From: Cohnella terricola
GTDB lineage: Bacteria > Bacillota > Bacilli > Paenibacillales > Paenibacillaceae
DNA: 64,000 nt
Direction: 5' to 3'
NCBI RefSeq assembly: GCF_007786475.1
Contig: NZ_VNJJ01000008.1
Coordinates: 124,001 to 188,000 of the forward strand
Numbering within the stretch: position 1 is the first letter of the stretch; each line of letters begins with the position of its first letter. A program made the translations under genes and the position numbers. Of the stretch, positions 36,387 through 45,455 are shown piece after piece. Below the pieces are notes generated by a model. The model was not told the DNA's origin. It saw only the letters and a program-made list of their open reading frames with translations, and made no database searches.

Positions 36387-36462
36387 TGGCTTTGCTAGAC
36401 GGGGTTCGGTATAATGAGAACTGGCACCTTGAGCCAACTTTCACAAGAAATCGGGGATAGGT

Positions 36463-37398
36463 ATGACTTTACAAAGATATCGTTTGTTGACTTTGCTGAC
36501 ATGCATCGGCATGTTTCTGGTTTTGATCGCGGGAGTGCTTGTCACGAATACGGATTCCGGCCGCGGCTGCGGCACGGACTGGCCGCTGTGCAACGGTAAA
36601 TTCGTGCCGGCCTATACAGTGGAATCCATGGTTGAATATAGTCATCGGATGATCAGCGGGATCGTCGGCCTGCTTGTTGGCGCGACCTATCTCGTCACCC
36701 ATTTCTGGAAACCAGCCCGCAGCAAGGAAAGACTATTGTATGCCGGAGGCGCTCTGCTCTTCACCGTCATGCAAGCCGTCCTTGGCGCGATGGCCGTCGT
36801 CTGGGAGCAATCGTCCGTCGTGCTCGCGCTCCATTTCGGAATATCCTTGTTCGCTTTCACTTGCACTTGGCTATTATATAAACTCGTTAAAAGGCAAACG
36901 ACGACGGGCGAAGCGGACGCCGGCGACCGCCAAACGACATCCGTTGGAGTGCCGGCGGCCCTGTACCGCAGCCTGATCGCTATCATCGTATATTGTTACG
37001 GAGTCGTTTATTTGGGAGCGTACATCCGGCATACGAGCTCCGGCGGAGCTTGCGAAGGGTGGCCGCTGTGCAACGGGCAGATCGTACCCGAGCTGTCCGG
37101 GACTACGGGTATCGCTTTTGCGCATAGACTGGCCGCGTTTATTTTGTTTATTTTCATCGCGATACTTGTCATTTACGTCCGCAAGACGTTCGGCAACAGT
37201 TCCGAGCTTACGGCGATCGGGAACAGAACGCTTGTGCTCGTCATTCTGCAAATTTTAAGCGGGGGATTGCTCTCGTTCACGCTCAGCAACGAGAACGCGT
37301 ATGTATTCACGGGTCTGCTGCACACGATTATCATTTCGGCATTGTTCAGTATGCTGGTGCTGCTCGCGATTCGAATGAAGCAATCGGTTCGCAAGTAG
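36463..37398 (+). CDS. ctaA: Heme A synthase
   Basis: CtaA oxidises heme O to heme A. The 311-aa, eight-helix membrane protein shows two homologous halves. Each has a conserved RGCGTDWPLCNG/GGACEGWPLCNG loop with paired cysteines and a His pair (EYSHRM and FAHRL). A TATAAT box is 48 nt upstream and GGGGATAGGT precedes the ATG. ctaB is 14 kb away, which is unusual since the two are often adjacent. Confidence 0.95.
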   Translation: MTLQRYRLLTLLTCIGMFLVLIAGVLVTNTDSGRGCGTDWPLCNGKFVPAYTVESMVEYSHRMISGIVGLLVGATYLVTHFWKPARSKERLLYAGGALLFTVMQAVLGAMAVVWEQSSVVLALHFGISLFAFTCTWLLYKLVKRQTTTGEADAGDRQTTSVGVPAALYRSLIAIIVYCYGVVYLGAYIRHTSSGGACEGWPLCNGQIVPELSGTTGIAFAHRLAAFILFIFIAILVIYVRKTFGNSSELTAIGNRTLVLVILQILSGGLLSFTLSNENAYVFTGLLHTIIISALFSMLVLLAIRMKQSVRK

Positions 37399-37416
37399 CC
37401 ATTCGGAGGTTTGGAC

Positions 37417-39198
37417 ATGATTTTTAATTCGTTGAGGCCGTTTATCGAAGCACTTCGTCAAAATAACGAGCTGGCGATTATCGAAGCGCCGGTAGATCCG
37501 GTTCTGGAAATCGCGGAAATCCATCGCCGCGTCATCGATCGGGAAGGTCCCGCCTTGCTGTTCACGAACGTGAAAGGGAGTTCATTCCCGGTGTTGACGA
37601 ACATGTTCGGAACCCAGAAGCGCGTCGATCTCGCGTTCGGACCGCGCCCGGAACAATTGGTCAAGCAGTTGATCGGATCGGTCGATTCGCTGCTGCCGCC
37701 TTCTTTCTCCGCGCTGTGGGGACAGCGGAATATGTTTAAGGATCTGATGAAAGTCGGTTTTAAGAAAGTGCCCGGAGACGGCGCTCCCGTATTGCAAGTG
37801 TCGCGCAGGGAGCGACCGCTTGCGGGCATTCCGGCGATTACGAGTTGGCAGGAGGACGGAGGACCTTTCGTAACGCTTCCTCTCGTCTATACCGAGCATC
37901 CGAACAATCGCAAAAACCATAATCTGGGTATGTACCGGATGCAGATTTTCGACGATCAAACGACGGGAATGCACTGGCAAATCCATAAAGGCGGCGGCTT
38001 CCATTACCATGAAGCGGAGAAACGCGGGGAGGCTCTGCCTGTTACCGTATTTCTGGGGGGGCCGCCGGCGTTGATCGCTTCGGCGATCGCTCCGATGCCG
38101 GAGAATATGCCCGAGCTGATGCTCGCTTCGCTCATTATGGGCGGTAAGCTGCCGATGGCCGACAACCCGCTGGGCGGACACCGAATCCCGGCGGAAGCGG
38201 AGTTCGCTATCGTCGGCCGCGTGCTTCCCCACGAACGGCGTCCGGAAGGACCGTTCGGGGACCATTTCGGATATTATTCGCTTACTCACGATTTTCCGGT
38301 ATTTCATGTGGACCATGTCTGGCATCGCAAAGACGCGATCTATCCGGCAACGATCGTCGGCAAGCCGAAGCAGGAGGATTATTTCCTCGGGGAATATTTG
38401 CAACGGCTGTTGTCTCCCGCTTTTCCGATGGTCATGCCGGGTGTCCGCAGCTTGTGGGCTTACGCGGAGACGGGCGTTCATGCGCTTGCCGCCGCCGTCG
38501 TGCGCGAGAGCTATTCCCGGGAAGCGCTCGGGACGGCGTTCCGGATTCTCGGAGAAGGCCAGCTCTCTTTGACGAAATTTCTAATTCTGACGGACAAGCC
38601 GATGGATCTGGCCGATTTTCCGTTGCTGCTGGAGACGGTCTTGGAAAGATTCGATCCGTTCAAAGATTTGTTCGTATTCGACCAGACTTCCCACGATACG
38701 CTCGATTACACAGGCCCGCGGTTAAACCACGGCAGCAAAGCGGTTCTGCTGGGCGTAGGGGATCCGGTGCGCGAGCTGCCGGGGACGTACGAAGGAGGCC
38801 CGATCCCGGGCATCCGCAAAGCAAAGCCTTATTGCAAAGGCTGCCTTGTCGTCGAAGGCGGATCTTATTCCGAAGATCCGGAGCTTGGCTCGAGGCTGGC
38901 GGAGCGGCTTTCCGAAGAAGGCTGTCCGTGGCCGCTTATCGTGATCGCGGACGACGCCGATATCGCGGACGGACAAACGGCGTTCCTATGGGCGACGTTC
39001 ACCCGGTTTAATCCGGCGGCGGATATCTACGCGGTGAGCGATGCGGGAAGGCATCATATCGGCTACCGCTTGCCGATCGTAATCGATGCGCGCATGAAGC
39101 CGGGTTACCCGGACGAGCTGTTCCCGAGAGAGGATATCGTAGAGCTCGTGGATCGCAGGTGGAAGGAATATTTCCAAACGACGAATTGGAAAGATTAA
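37417..39198 (+). CDS. UbiD-family decarboxylase, probably for menaquinone (futalosine) synthesis
   Basis: UbiD enzymes use prenylated FMN to remove a carboxylate from an aromatic ring. The 593-aa protein shows the family segments NNRKNHNLGMYRMQIFD, HWQIHKGGGFHYHEAEKRGE and PVTVFLGGPPAL, plus the EGPFGDHFGYYS motif (catalytic Glu region). Because mqnE lies 3.4 kb away and no ubiquinone genes are present, the naphthoate decarboxylase of the futalosine pathway is the best guess. ATG 37417 has GGAGG 8 nt upstream. Confidence 0.85.
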   Translation: MIFNSLRPFIEALRQNNELAIIEAPVDPVLEIAEIHRRVIDREGPALLFTNVKGSSFPVLTNMFGTQKRVDLAFGPRPEQLVKQLIGSVDSLLPPSFSALWGQRNMFKDLMKVGFKKVPGDGAPVLQVSRRERPLAGIPAITSWQEDGGPFVTLPLVYTEHPNNRKNHNLGMYRMQIFDDQTTGMHWQIHKGGGFHYHEAEKRGEALPVTVFLGGPPALIASAIAPMPENMPELMLASLIMGGKLPMADNPLGGHRIPAEAEFAIVGRVLPHERRPEGPFGDHFGYYSLTHDFPVFHVDHVWHRKDAIYPATIVGKPKQEDYFLGEYLQRLLSPAFPMVMPGVRSLWAYAETGVHALAAAVVRESYSREALGTAFRILGEGQLSLTKFLILTDKPMDLADFPLLLETVLERFDPFKDLFVFDQTSHDTLDYTGPRLNHGSKAVLLGVGDPVRELPGTYEGGPIPGIRKAKPYCKGCLVVEGGSYSEDPELGSRLAERLSEEGCPWPLIVIADDADIADGQTAFLWATFTRFNPAADIYAVSDAGRHHIGYRLPIVIDARMKPGYPDELFPREDIVELVDRRWKEYFQTTNWKD

Positions 39199-39201
39199 GG
39201 C

Positions 39202-39250
39202 AAGAGACGGCGAGTGCCCGACCGAATCGGTTGAGCGCGCCGTCTCTTTT
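39202..39250 (+). terminator. Terminator after the UbiD gene
   Basis: AAGAGACGGCG / CGCCGTCTCTT stem, 25-nt loop, T-run. Confidence 0.85.
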
Positions 39251-39299
39251 GCGTTACAATGAAGGTTGACGGTCCAACTGAAGGCTAGGAGGAGCTTGT

Positions 39300-40010
39300 T
39301 TGCTGAGAATATTGTTCGGAGAACAGCCGCGGGAATGGACGGGGGCGGCGCTCGAAACGGTTCAATCCATCGTGAGCTTTGCCGCACTTTCCTCCTCGCT
39401 TGCCGAGCGGCGTCCGGAGATGGCGAAGAAATACCGCACTTTCGCGATCGGAGCCGAAGGCTTGCTTCGTTCTATGGACGAATTCGAGCAGAGTTGCTAC
39501 GCGGCCAGACGGTATGCGTCTCAAATTAATCACTCTAACGTACGGGAGCTTTCGCAAGGGGAGAGGCTAAGTTACGATCGGCACGTTTATTTCGACAAAA
39601 ACGCTTATATCCGCGTATTCGCTTTGTTGGATAAGTTAGGAACGCTGCTAAATCAGTTGCTAGATCTGCGAACGGAGCGGTTTAAGGTCCATTATTCCTT
39701 TTATACGATGCTTAGGAACATGCGCGAGAACGGGCTGTTTCCCGAACTGATGAATCCTCTGAACCAGCTTAAGGAACGCCACCAGGGTGCGATGAATCGG
39801 CTTCGCAACCGAAGGAATGTCGAAATCCACCAGATGAACGCGGAACTGAAGGACGATCTGCATCAGAGTCTGACTGGCAATGGAGCGCGTACGACTCTTG
39901 AAAATTTGGAAGCCAACTTGGCCGACTTGGATCAAGGCTGGGAGATGATTCAAGGATCGCTCTTCCATGCTTTTCGATTCGGCTGCAAATATTTACGCAA
40001 GATGAAATAA
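39300..40010 (+). CDS. Cthe_2314-like HEPN domain protein
   Basis: 236 aa, almost all helical, with no signal or membrane segment. It resembles the Cthe_2314-family HEPN proteins, which are widespread in Firmicutes as single genes. I do not see a canonical RNase Rx4-6H motif with certainty; RNRRNVEIHQ could be it, as it combines R, N and H in the right order. A toxin partner is not visible. TTG start after AGGAGGAG. Confidence 0.75.
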   Translation: MLRILFGEQPREWTGAALETVQSIVSFAALSSSLAERRPEMAKKYRTFAIGAEGLLRSMDEFEQSCYAARRYASQINHSNVRELSQGERLSYDRHVYFDKNAYIRVFALLDKLGTLLNQLLDLRTERFKVHYSFYTMLRNMRENGLFPELMNPLNQLKERHQGAMNRLRNRRNVEIHQMNAELKDDLHQSLTGNGARTTLENLEANLADLDQGWEMIQGSLFHAFRFGCKYLRKMK

Positions 40011-40039
40011 GCGGATTATGGGGACGGAGGGGAAACCGC

Positions 40040-40816
40040 ATGAAGCTGACGGGCAAAATTGCGCTGATTACGGGCAGCGCCAAAGGATTGGGACGCCGTA
40101 CGGCGCTGGAGCTTGCGTCTCATGGCTGCGACGTAGCCATTAATTACGTGACGAGCCGCGACGAGGCGGAAAGGCTTGTCGACGAGATTGCGGCTTTGGG
40201 TCGCAAATCTTATGCGATACAAGCCGACATCGCTCGAGCCGACGACGCCGAACGGCTCGTGTCCGAAGTGGAGAAACGATTCGGCGGCATCGATATCCTG
40301 ATCAACAACGCCGGTCCTTTCATACGAGAACGCCGGTTGTTCGCGGATTACAAGGCGGAGGACATTCACTATCTCATGAACGGCAATCTCGTCGGCACGA
40401 TGCTGATGGACCACCGGGTGCTGCCGGGGATGAGAGCGAGGCAATGGGGCCGGATTATCCATTTCGGATTCGGGCATGCCGCGGAGGCACGTTCTTGGCC
40501 GCATCGCGCCGTATATGCCGCAGCGAAAGTCGGGTTGGTTTCTTTTACCAAGACGCTGGCGGTAGAGGAAGCGGCAAGCGGCATCACGGTGAATATGATT
40601 TGTCCCGGCGATATTCGCGGAGACTACAAGGAGAAAAGCATCGCGGACGTCGCAGGCATCATGGACGACGAGTCGCCTAGGGGACGACCGGGAACAGGAG
40701 AGGACGTCGCCAGAATGATCGCTTTCCTCTGTATGCCGGAATCGGATTTCATTACCGGCAACATGATCGACGTCTCCGGCGGGTTGGACCCGATTCGCAC
40801 GATCTTAAAGCCATGA
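40040..40816 (+). CDS. Short-chain dehydrogenase-like protein lacking the catalytic serine
   Basis: 258 aa with Rossmann loop TGSAKGLGRR, NNAG and the Tyr159-x3-Lys163 pair (YAAAK). At the position 13 residues before the tyrosine, where SDR enzymes carry Ser, this protein has His146 (HFGFGHAAEA). It may use another residue, or bind a ligand without classical catalysis. It is FabG-like in length and layout. GGAGGGG precedes the ATG. No clear pathway partner. Confidence 0.88.
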   Translation: MKLTGKIALITGSAKGLGRRTALELASHGCDVAINYVTSRDEAERLVDEIAALGRKSYAIQADIARADDAERLVSEVEKRFGGIDILINNAGPFIRERRLFADYKAEDIHYLMNGNLVGTMLMDHRVLPGMRARQWGRIIHFGFGHAAEARSWPHRAVYAAAKVGLVSFTKTLAVEEAASGITVNMICPGDIRGDYKEKSIADVAGIMDDESPRGRPGTGEDVARMIAFLCMPESDFITGNMIDVSGGLDPIRTILKP

Positions 40817-40818
40817 CA

Positions 40819-40847
40819 AAAGGCCCTGCCGGAATCGGCAGGACCTT
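40819..40847. terminator. Bidirectional terminator between SDR and NifU-like genes
   Basis: AAGGCCCTGCCG-GAAT-CGGCAGGACCTT stem with one mismatch. Confidence 0.8.
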
Positions 40848-40870
40848 CAACCTTCTTGAATGAAAGGAAA

Positions 40871-41113
40871 TTAGAACACTTGAACGACTTCTTGGATGCC
40901 TTCGACTTCTTCAAGCAATGCGCGCTCGATACCGGCTTTGAGCGTGATTGTGGAGCTCGGGCAGCTGCCGCAAGCGCCCATCAGACGCAACTTGACGATG
41001 CCATCTTCAATATCGACGAGTTCAACGTCTCCTCCGTCGCGTTGCAAGAACGGACGCAATTTATCGAGAACGTCAACGACTTCATCGTACTGGCTTGGAG
41101 CATTCGTACTCAT
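40871..41113 (-). CDS. NifU C-terminal-like Fe-S scaffold (YutI-like)
   Basis: 80 aa with the NifU-C motif [10 protein letters not shown] (CxxC) and the [17 protein letters not shown] start. These proteins carry a [4Fe-4S] cluster and pass it to targets. I chose the second ATG (41113) with AAGGAG 9 nt upstream; an ATG 6 nt earlier is possible. YuzB, a YutJ-like oxidoreductase and a HesB/IscA protein nearby form the same group as in Bacillus. Confidence 0.93.
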   Translation of the reverse strand: MSTNAPSQYDEVVDVLDKLRPFLQRDGGDVELVDIEDGIVKLRLMGACGSCPSSTITLKAGIERALLEEVEGIQEVVQVF

Positions 41114-41212
41114 GATCATCCACTCCTTTCATACTGTCTATTATAGTACAAAAAGCCGTTTTTTCAAACAGACCATGTTACCGTTCCGCATAAAGAAAGG
41201 AAATGAAAAACG

Positions 41213-41479
41213 ATGAACATCGTAGAGTTTTGCGTGAGCAACATGCATCACGGCACCGATACGGTTCTGGAAAAGCTGGAGCAACTTCCCGACGTCGAAG
41301 TGATCGAATACGGCTGCCTGGGCAATTGCGGCGAATGTTACCTTTCTCCGTATGCCCTCGTCAATGGCGAGAGCGTCGTCGCTGAAACGGCGGAGCAGCT
41401 CTACGGACTGATCCTGGAAGCAATTCGGACGCAGGAAGAGCAACGCAGCGCTCTGGACAAGCTGTTAGATGATCTTTAA
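41213..41479 (+). CDS. yuzB: YuzB-like protein (DUF1450)
   Basis: 88 aa. It has the family pattern of an N-terminal FCVSNMHHG, then YGCLGNCGECYLSPYALVNG with three cysteines, which may bind a metal or Fe-S cluster. The function is unknown. AAAGGAAATG precedes the ATG. Its stop overlaps the stop of the converging YutJ-like gene (TTAA). Confidence 0.88.
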   Translation: MNIVEFCVSNMHHGTDTVLEKLEQLPDVEVIEYGCLGNCGECYLSPYALVNGESVVAETAEQLYGLILEAIRTQEEQRSALDKLLDDL

Positions 41480-42534
41480 CCGAAATGGCGCTTGCTTTTC
41501 CAGAGTACGCCGCTTTTTAACATCCGCGGAATTCGGCCGAGCAGAGGGGTAGCCCCCATCAGGCCGAAGCCCGCTTTTTTTCCCAAGGATCCGAGCACAC
41601 CCTTCAGTTTGATGCGGGAGAGCTTCGGATCTTTGTTGTCCCAACGGGCGCGGATCACTTCCGCTACCTGCTTGCCTTGTGCTCCCGCAAGCTGTGCGCT
41701 AGGGGAGAAGGGCTGGCTGGAGCAATCCCCGATCACGTATACGTGCGGGGCGTCCGGAAGCTCGTGCCATTCGTTGACGATTAACCGTCCTTGAGGATCT
41801 TTCGGAAGCGTCAGGCGTTGGACGAGCTCGACGGGTTGAATGCCGGCCGTCCATACGGTGACGTCCGTCAAAATCTGCTCGTCGCCGTTGTGAATGACGC
41901 CTTGTTCTAGCGAAGTAATGCTGATGTGCGATCTCATCTCTACGTCGTGCTGGCGGAACCAATCCGCGACGTAAGTTTGCAGTTTTCCCGGGAATGCCGA
42001 CATGACGCTGCCGCCGCGATCGAGAATGCGGATGTTCACGTCCGCGCGGCTTTCTCTAAGTTCGGCCGCGATCTCGACGCCGCTGAGTCCGCCGCCAACG
42101 ATGGTCAGTTGGCCGTATGGACGGATATCGTTAATTTGCTGGAACGTGCGCCGCGTCGCCGATAACGACTGAATGCTGCAGGCGTACTCGGAAGCACCGG
42201 TTATGCCGTGGTAATTGTCCGTGCAACCGAGTGCGATGACGAGGGAATCGTATGATAGCGGCTCTTGCTCGTTGATGTGAATCACTTTATTTTCCAGATC
42301 GATGTCTGTAACGTTGCCATAAACCATTTGCAATTGCGGATGAACGGGAAAGTTCACGCGGATTTCCAAGTCCGACACCGTTCCCGCCGCGAGTGCGTAA
42401 TACTCCGTTTTCAGTCCTTGATAAGGCATTCGGTCGACGAGCACCAATTGGGCCTCCGAAGGAAGATGCTCCAACAATTCCTGAACGACCGTCAAACCGC
42501 CGTACCCTCCGCCTAAAATTACGACCTTGCTCAT
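41476..42534 (-). CDS. NAD(P)/FAD-dependent oxidoreductase (YutJ-like, NDH-2 family)
   Basis: 352 aa with FAD Rossmann motif VVILGGGYGGL, NAD motif TIVGGGLSGVEIAAEL and VYVIGDCSS. It is shorter than classical NDH-2 and lacks the C-terminal membrane helix, ending basic (KSKRHFG). The electron acceptor is unknown. AAAGGAG precedes the ATG. It converges with yuzB. Confidence 0.9.
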   Translation of the reverse strand: MSKVVILGGGYGGLTVVQELLEHLPSEAQLVLVDRMPYQGLKTEYYALAAGTVSDLEIRVNFPVHPQLQMVYGNVTDIDLENKVIHINEQEPLSYDSLVIALGCTDNYHGITGASEYACSIQSLSATRRTFQQINDIRPYGQLTIVGGGLSGVEIAAELRESRADVNIRILDRGGSVMSAFPGKLQTYVADWFRQHDVEMRSHISITSLEQGVIHNGDEQILTDVTVWTAGIQPVELVQRLTLPKDPQGRLIVNEWHELPDAPHVYVIGDCSSQPFSPSAQLAGAQGKQVAEVIRARWDNKDPKLSRIKLKGVLGSLGKKAGFGLMGATPLLGRIPRMLKSGVLWKSKRHFG

Positions 42535-42610
42535 AAAAGATCTCCTTTGAAGTCGGTTGCCTTTAGTATGACACAGAAGAGTCCCCGTCTACCCGACGGG
42601 GAACTCCGAA

Positions 42611-43714
42611 TTACTCGTATATTTTTACTTCGTTATAGAACGTATCGCGTTCGACCGGAATGCGTCCAGCTCCTTTGATCAGCCAGACCAGATCCTCGCG
42701 GGTAATTCCCGCCGGTGTCAGCGCGCCGGCCGCGTGGCTGATTCTCTCGCGGACGATCGTACCGTGGGCGTCGGATGCGCCCATCGTTAGCGCCACCTGG
42801 GTGAGTTGAGTGCCGATGTTGATGAAATAAGCCTTGATGTGCTGAATGTTGTCCAGCATCAATCGGCTAATCGCGATCGCCTTCAGATCGTCGTATGCGG
42901 AATTTCTGCGGCGAATGCTTGCTTTCGGGCTAATCGGCTGCATCGACAACGGAATGAACACTTGGAAGCCGTTCGTCTCGTCTTGCAGATCGCGAATATG
43001 AATCATATGCTGCACGCGTTCTTCCAGCGATTCTACAGAGCCGTACAGCATCGTCGTGTGCGTTCGCAAACCGAGCTTGTGAGCCGTCCGATGAACTTCC
43101 AAATACTGATCGATGTTGGCCTTCGTGACGCGCATTTTTTTCCGATATTGATCGGACAAGATTTCCGCTCCGCCGCCGGTTAGTGTCTCTAGGCCAGCTT
43201 CGATGAGGCGTTCCAGTACCTGCTTATATTCGAGGCCAGAAATTCGCGAGAAGAAATCGATCTCCGCCGCCGTGTAGGCTTTCATCGTAACTTCCGGATA
43301 TTTCTGCTTGAGCGCACGAATGGATTCCACGTAATACTCGAACGGAACGTTAGGGTTATGCCCTCCGACGATATGAAACTCGCGAACACCCGGATGAATG
43401 TGCTGCTCGACGTAATCGATCATTTCTTGTGGCGAGAGCGTATATGCACCTTCTTGTCCCTCGTCCTTGCGGAAGTTGCAGAACGCGCAATGCGCTTCGC
43501 ATACGTTCGTAAAATAAAGGCTCATGTTCTCGATAAAATAAACCTTTTTGCCGTTTTTCCTTAAATTTACCTCGTTGGCCAATTGCCCGATCGTAAGCAA
43601 GTCGTCGGAACGATATAGAAATACGCCGTCTTCCAAAGATAGGCGTTCTCCGTTCCGAACTTTGTCGGCGATCTCCGCCATCTGGCGATCGGGATGCGTT
43701 GTAACGAGAGTCAT
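42611..43714 (-). CDS. mqnE: Aminofutalosine synthase (radical SAM)
   Basis: MqnE joins 3-[(1-carboxyvinyl)oxy]benzoate to SAM-derived adenosine in the futalosine menaquinone route. The 367-aa protein has CEAHCAFCNFRK (CxxxCxxC) and HIVGGHNPN, EILSDQYRKKM, TMLYGSVES and a conserved SDAHGTIVRERI end. CAGGAGG precedes the ATG. With the UbiD gene at 37417 this shows that the organism makes menaquinone by futalosine rather than chorismate-isochorismate. Confidence 0.95.
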   Translation of the reverse strand: MTLVTTHPDRQMAEIADKVRNGERLSLEDGVFLYRSDDLLTIGQLANEVNLRKNGKKVYFIENMSLYFTNVCEAHCAFCNFRKDEGQEGAYTLSPQEMIDYVEQHIHPGVREFHIVGGHNPNVPFEYYVESIRALKQKYPEVTMKAYTAAEIDFFSRISGLEYKQVLERLIEAGLETLTGGGAEILSDQYRKKMRVTKANIDQYLEVHRTAHKLGLRTHTTMLYGSVESLEERVQHMIHIRDLQDETNGFQVFIPLSMQPISPKASIRRRNSAYDDLKAIAISRLMLDNIQHIKAYFINIGTQLTQVALTMGASDAHGTIVRERISHAAGALTPAGITREDLVWLIKGAGRIPVERDTFYNEVKIYE

Positions 43715-43919
43715 GACATGCGCCTCCTGTAGCCTTGATCTGTTAAAACGATAAGTGCGAATGTTGGAATGTTAGCTTGTGAAAAAAATAACTTTCCAAT
43801 ATATCAAACAAATTCGCGGGTGAACAACTGTAAACATTATAAACCTGAACCTCATCCTCGGCAACTAGTAGATTGCGCCGGCGGGTATGTGTGGGGGTTT
43901 TGTGCACGCGGTTGGGCTT

Positions 43920-44285
43920 TTGGCGGCTGCTACGGTCTGCGGAGCCGTTAGAGTGTGCGTGGATGGGGTTTTGGTGGCTGTATCGGTCTGTGGGACCGTA
44001 AGAGTGTGTGCGGACGGGGTTTTGGTGGCTGCAACGGTCTGTGGGACCGTTAGAGTGCGCACGGACGGGGATGGGCGGATGCGGATGAGTATAGAGGTGC
44101 TTGTGGCGGTACTAAATTGCAAGAGAGTGTGGTGGATGAGTAAATAGGTGCGTGCGGCGGTACTAAATTGCAGGAACGTGGGGCGGATGAGGGATTCGGT
44201 GGCTGTAACGGTCTGCGGGACCGTTAGAGAGTGCGCGGATGGGGATTTGGCGGCTGTAAGGGTCTGGGAGACCGTTAGAGTGTGT
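43920..44285. repeat. Tandem array 3: 51-bp units (about 6-8, some degenerate)
   Basis: Starts at 43925, 43976, 44027 and again 44201, 44252 are spaced by exactly 51 bp. The unit is GGCTGTAACGGTCTGCGGGACCGTTAGAGTG..., with a perfect TAACGGTC / GACCGTTA hairpin and 5-nt loop. Between 44078 and 44200 two units have lost the hairpin (GGCGGTACTAAATTGCAAG) but still keep 51-bp spacing (44105 and 44156). On the opposite strand the unit aligns with array 2 along its whole length. It lies between divergent mqnE and the gene at 44432. Confidence 0.88.
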
Positions 44286-44431
44286 GCGGACGTGGATTAA
44301 TTGCTAGCATTTAAATAGAAAAAGCGAAAGAGTTGGAAATTTAGGGTATCATATTGAATAATAAGGAAATTATGGTTATTGTAATATTAAAATCTTGAAC
44401 GAGGCGGTGTATTCGACTGAAACCGGAAATT

Positions 44432-44866
44432 TTGCCCTTGAGTGAATTGGAGAAGCTGGACGAGTCCGAGAAAATCCAGACGCTGCAAAGGTATCGGGCG
44501 GCGTATACGATTAAAGATTTAAGTCACGCGTGGCAGCTAACGAATCCGATTCAATATTACATGTGGTTGAAAAAACAACGCATTTACGAGCAAATTGTGC
44601 GGAAATCGGATAAGTTCGAACCTTCCAAGGAATGGAAGAGGTTGCAAGACATCGATCTGCGCGATACGGAGCGTGCCAAAGTTCGGGGCTTATCCGCGGA
44701 TCAGTTCCGCTATGCGCTGGATAAGGAGTCGTCGGGTCAAGAGCTGGCGTACGTGTTCCGTCGTCTGGCCGATTTCCTGCTGAACGATTCGGGTCAATTC
44801 CGCTGCCGTATCGAACTGAAAGCGATCGCTCACCAAACTGTAGACGACAGCTCTCTTGAGGCTTGA
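44432..44866 (+). CDS. Hypothetical protein with possible winged-helix region
   Basis: 144 aa. Residues ~20-60 (LQRYRAAYTIKDLSHAWQLTNPIQYYMW) look like a helix-turn-helix, and the rest is charged and helical. No family was recognised. The start is uncertain: TTG 44432 has only CCGGAA upstream, while CTG 44417 would suit a GAGG 12 nt before it. It is followed by the IscA-like gene after 53 nt. Confidence 0.7.
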   Translation: MPLSELEKLDESEKIQTLQRYRAAYTIKDLSHAWQLTNPIQYYMWLKKQRIYEQIVRKSDKFEPSKEWKRLQDIDLRDTERAKVRGLSADQFRYALDKESSGQELAYVFRRLADFLLNDSGQFRCRIELKAIAHQTVDDSSLEA

Positions 44867-44919
44867 CGTTCTCTGGAGTATACTGAGGGGAGAACGACAG
44901 TACTGAGGAGGGAAACGAC

Positions 44920-45279
44920 ATGGTGAATATCAGCGAACCGGCAACGGAGAAAATTCAGGAAATGCTCGCCGCGGAAGAAATTCCGAACTTGTTCCTGCGC
45001 ATTGGAGTCCAGGAGGGCGGATGCAGCGGTTTCTCATATGGAATGGGTTTTGACGACGAGATTCACGAGGGCGACAGCGAAATGGAAGTTGGCGGAGTCA
45101 AAGTCGTCGTCGACGGAGATAGCATGAAATATTTGCGCGGCCTCGAGATCGATTGGAAGGAATCCGCCATGGGTGGAGGCTTTACGATCCAAAATCCGAA
45201 CGCCACTGCTACTTGTGGTTGCGGCTCTTCGTTCCGTACGGCGACGGAAGCGGGCAACCCTGCGGCTGAGCCTTGCTAA
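44920..45279 (+). CDS. HesB/IscA-type iron-sulfur cluster protein (YutM-like)
   Basis: 119 aa A-type carrier. The three ligand cysteines are GGCSGFSYGM and the C-terminal CGCG (TATCGCGSSF). It transfers Fe-S clusters to enzymes such as LipA and MqnE, both encoded in this window. AGGAGGG precedes the ATG. A strong terminator follows. Confidence 0.95.
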   Translation: MVNISEPATEKIQEMLAAEEIPNLFLRIGVQEGGCSGFSYGMGFDDEIHEGDSEMEVGGVKVVVDGDSMKYLRGLEIDWKESAMGGGFTIQNPNATATCGCGSSFRTATEAGNPAAEPC

Positions 45280-45299
45280 GGAACAAGAAAATAAGCAAC

Positions 45300-45348
45300 A
45301 AAACGGACACTCAACGCTCATCGCGGGCGCGGGTGTCCGTTTTTTTTA
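45300..45348 (+). terminator. Terminator after the IscA-like gene
   Basis: AAACGGACAC / GTGTCCGTTT stem followed by eight T. Confidence 0.9.
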
Positions 45349-45392
45349 TGTGCGTGCGGTTCCGGAATTTGTTGAGTTCATAATTTGACCGC

Positions 45393-45436
45393 TTGAATAA
45401 GAACCCATGTTCCCGTTATAATAGGAACATAAGTTC
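45393..45436 (+). promoter_or_regulatory. Promoter with two LexA (SOS) boxes
   Basis: TTGAAT (45393-45398) and TATAAT (45417-45422) with an 18-nt spacer. One box, GAACCCATGTTC (45401-45412), lies between the -35 and -10; the other, GAACATAAGTTC (45425-45436), lies directly after the -10. Both fit the Bacillus LexA pattern GAAC-N4-GTTC. The start codon follows at 45456. Confidence 0.88.
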
Positions 45437-45455
45437 TTATTCGGAGGGGTTTCGT

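Noticed and set aside
39300-40010. HEPN gene as part of a toxin-antitoxin (HEPN-MNT) pair
   Set aside because: No nucleotidyltransferase gene lies on either side.
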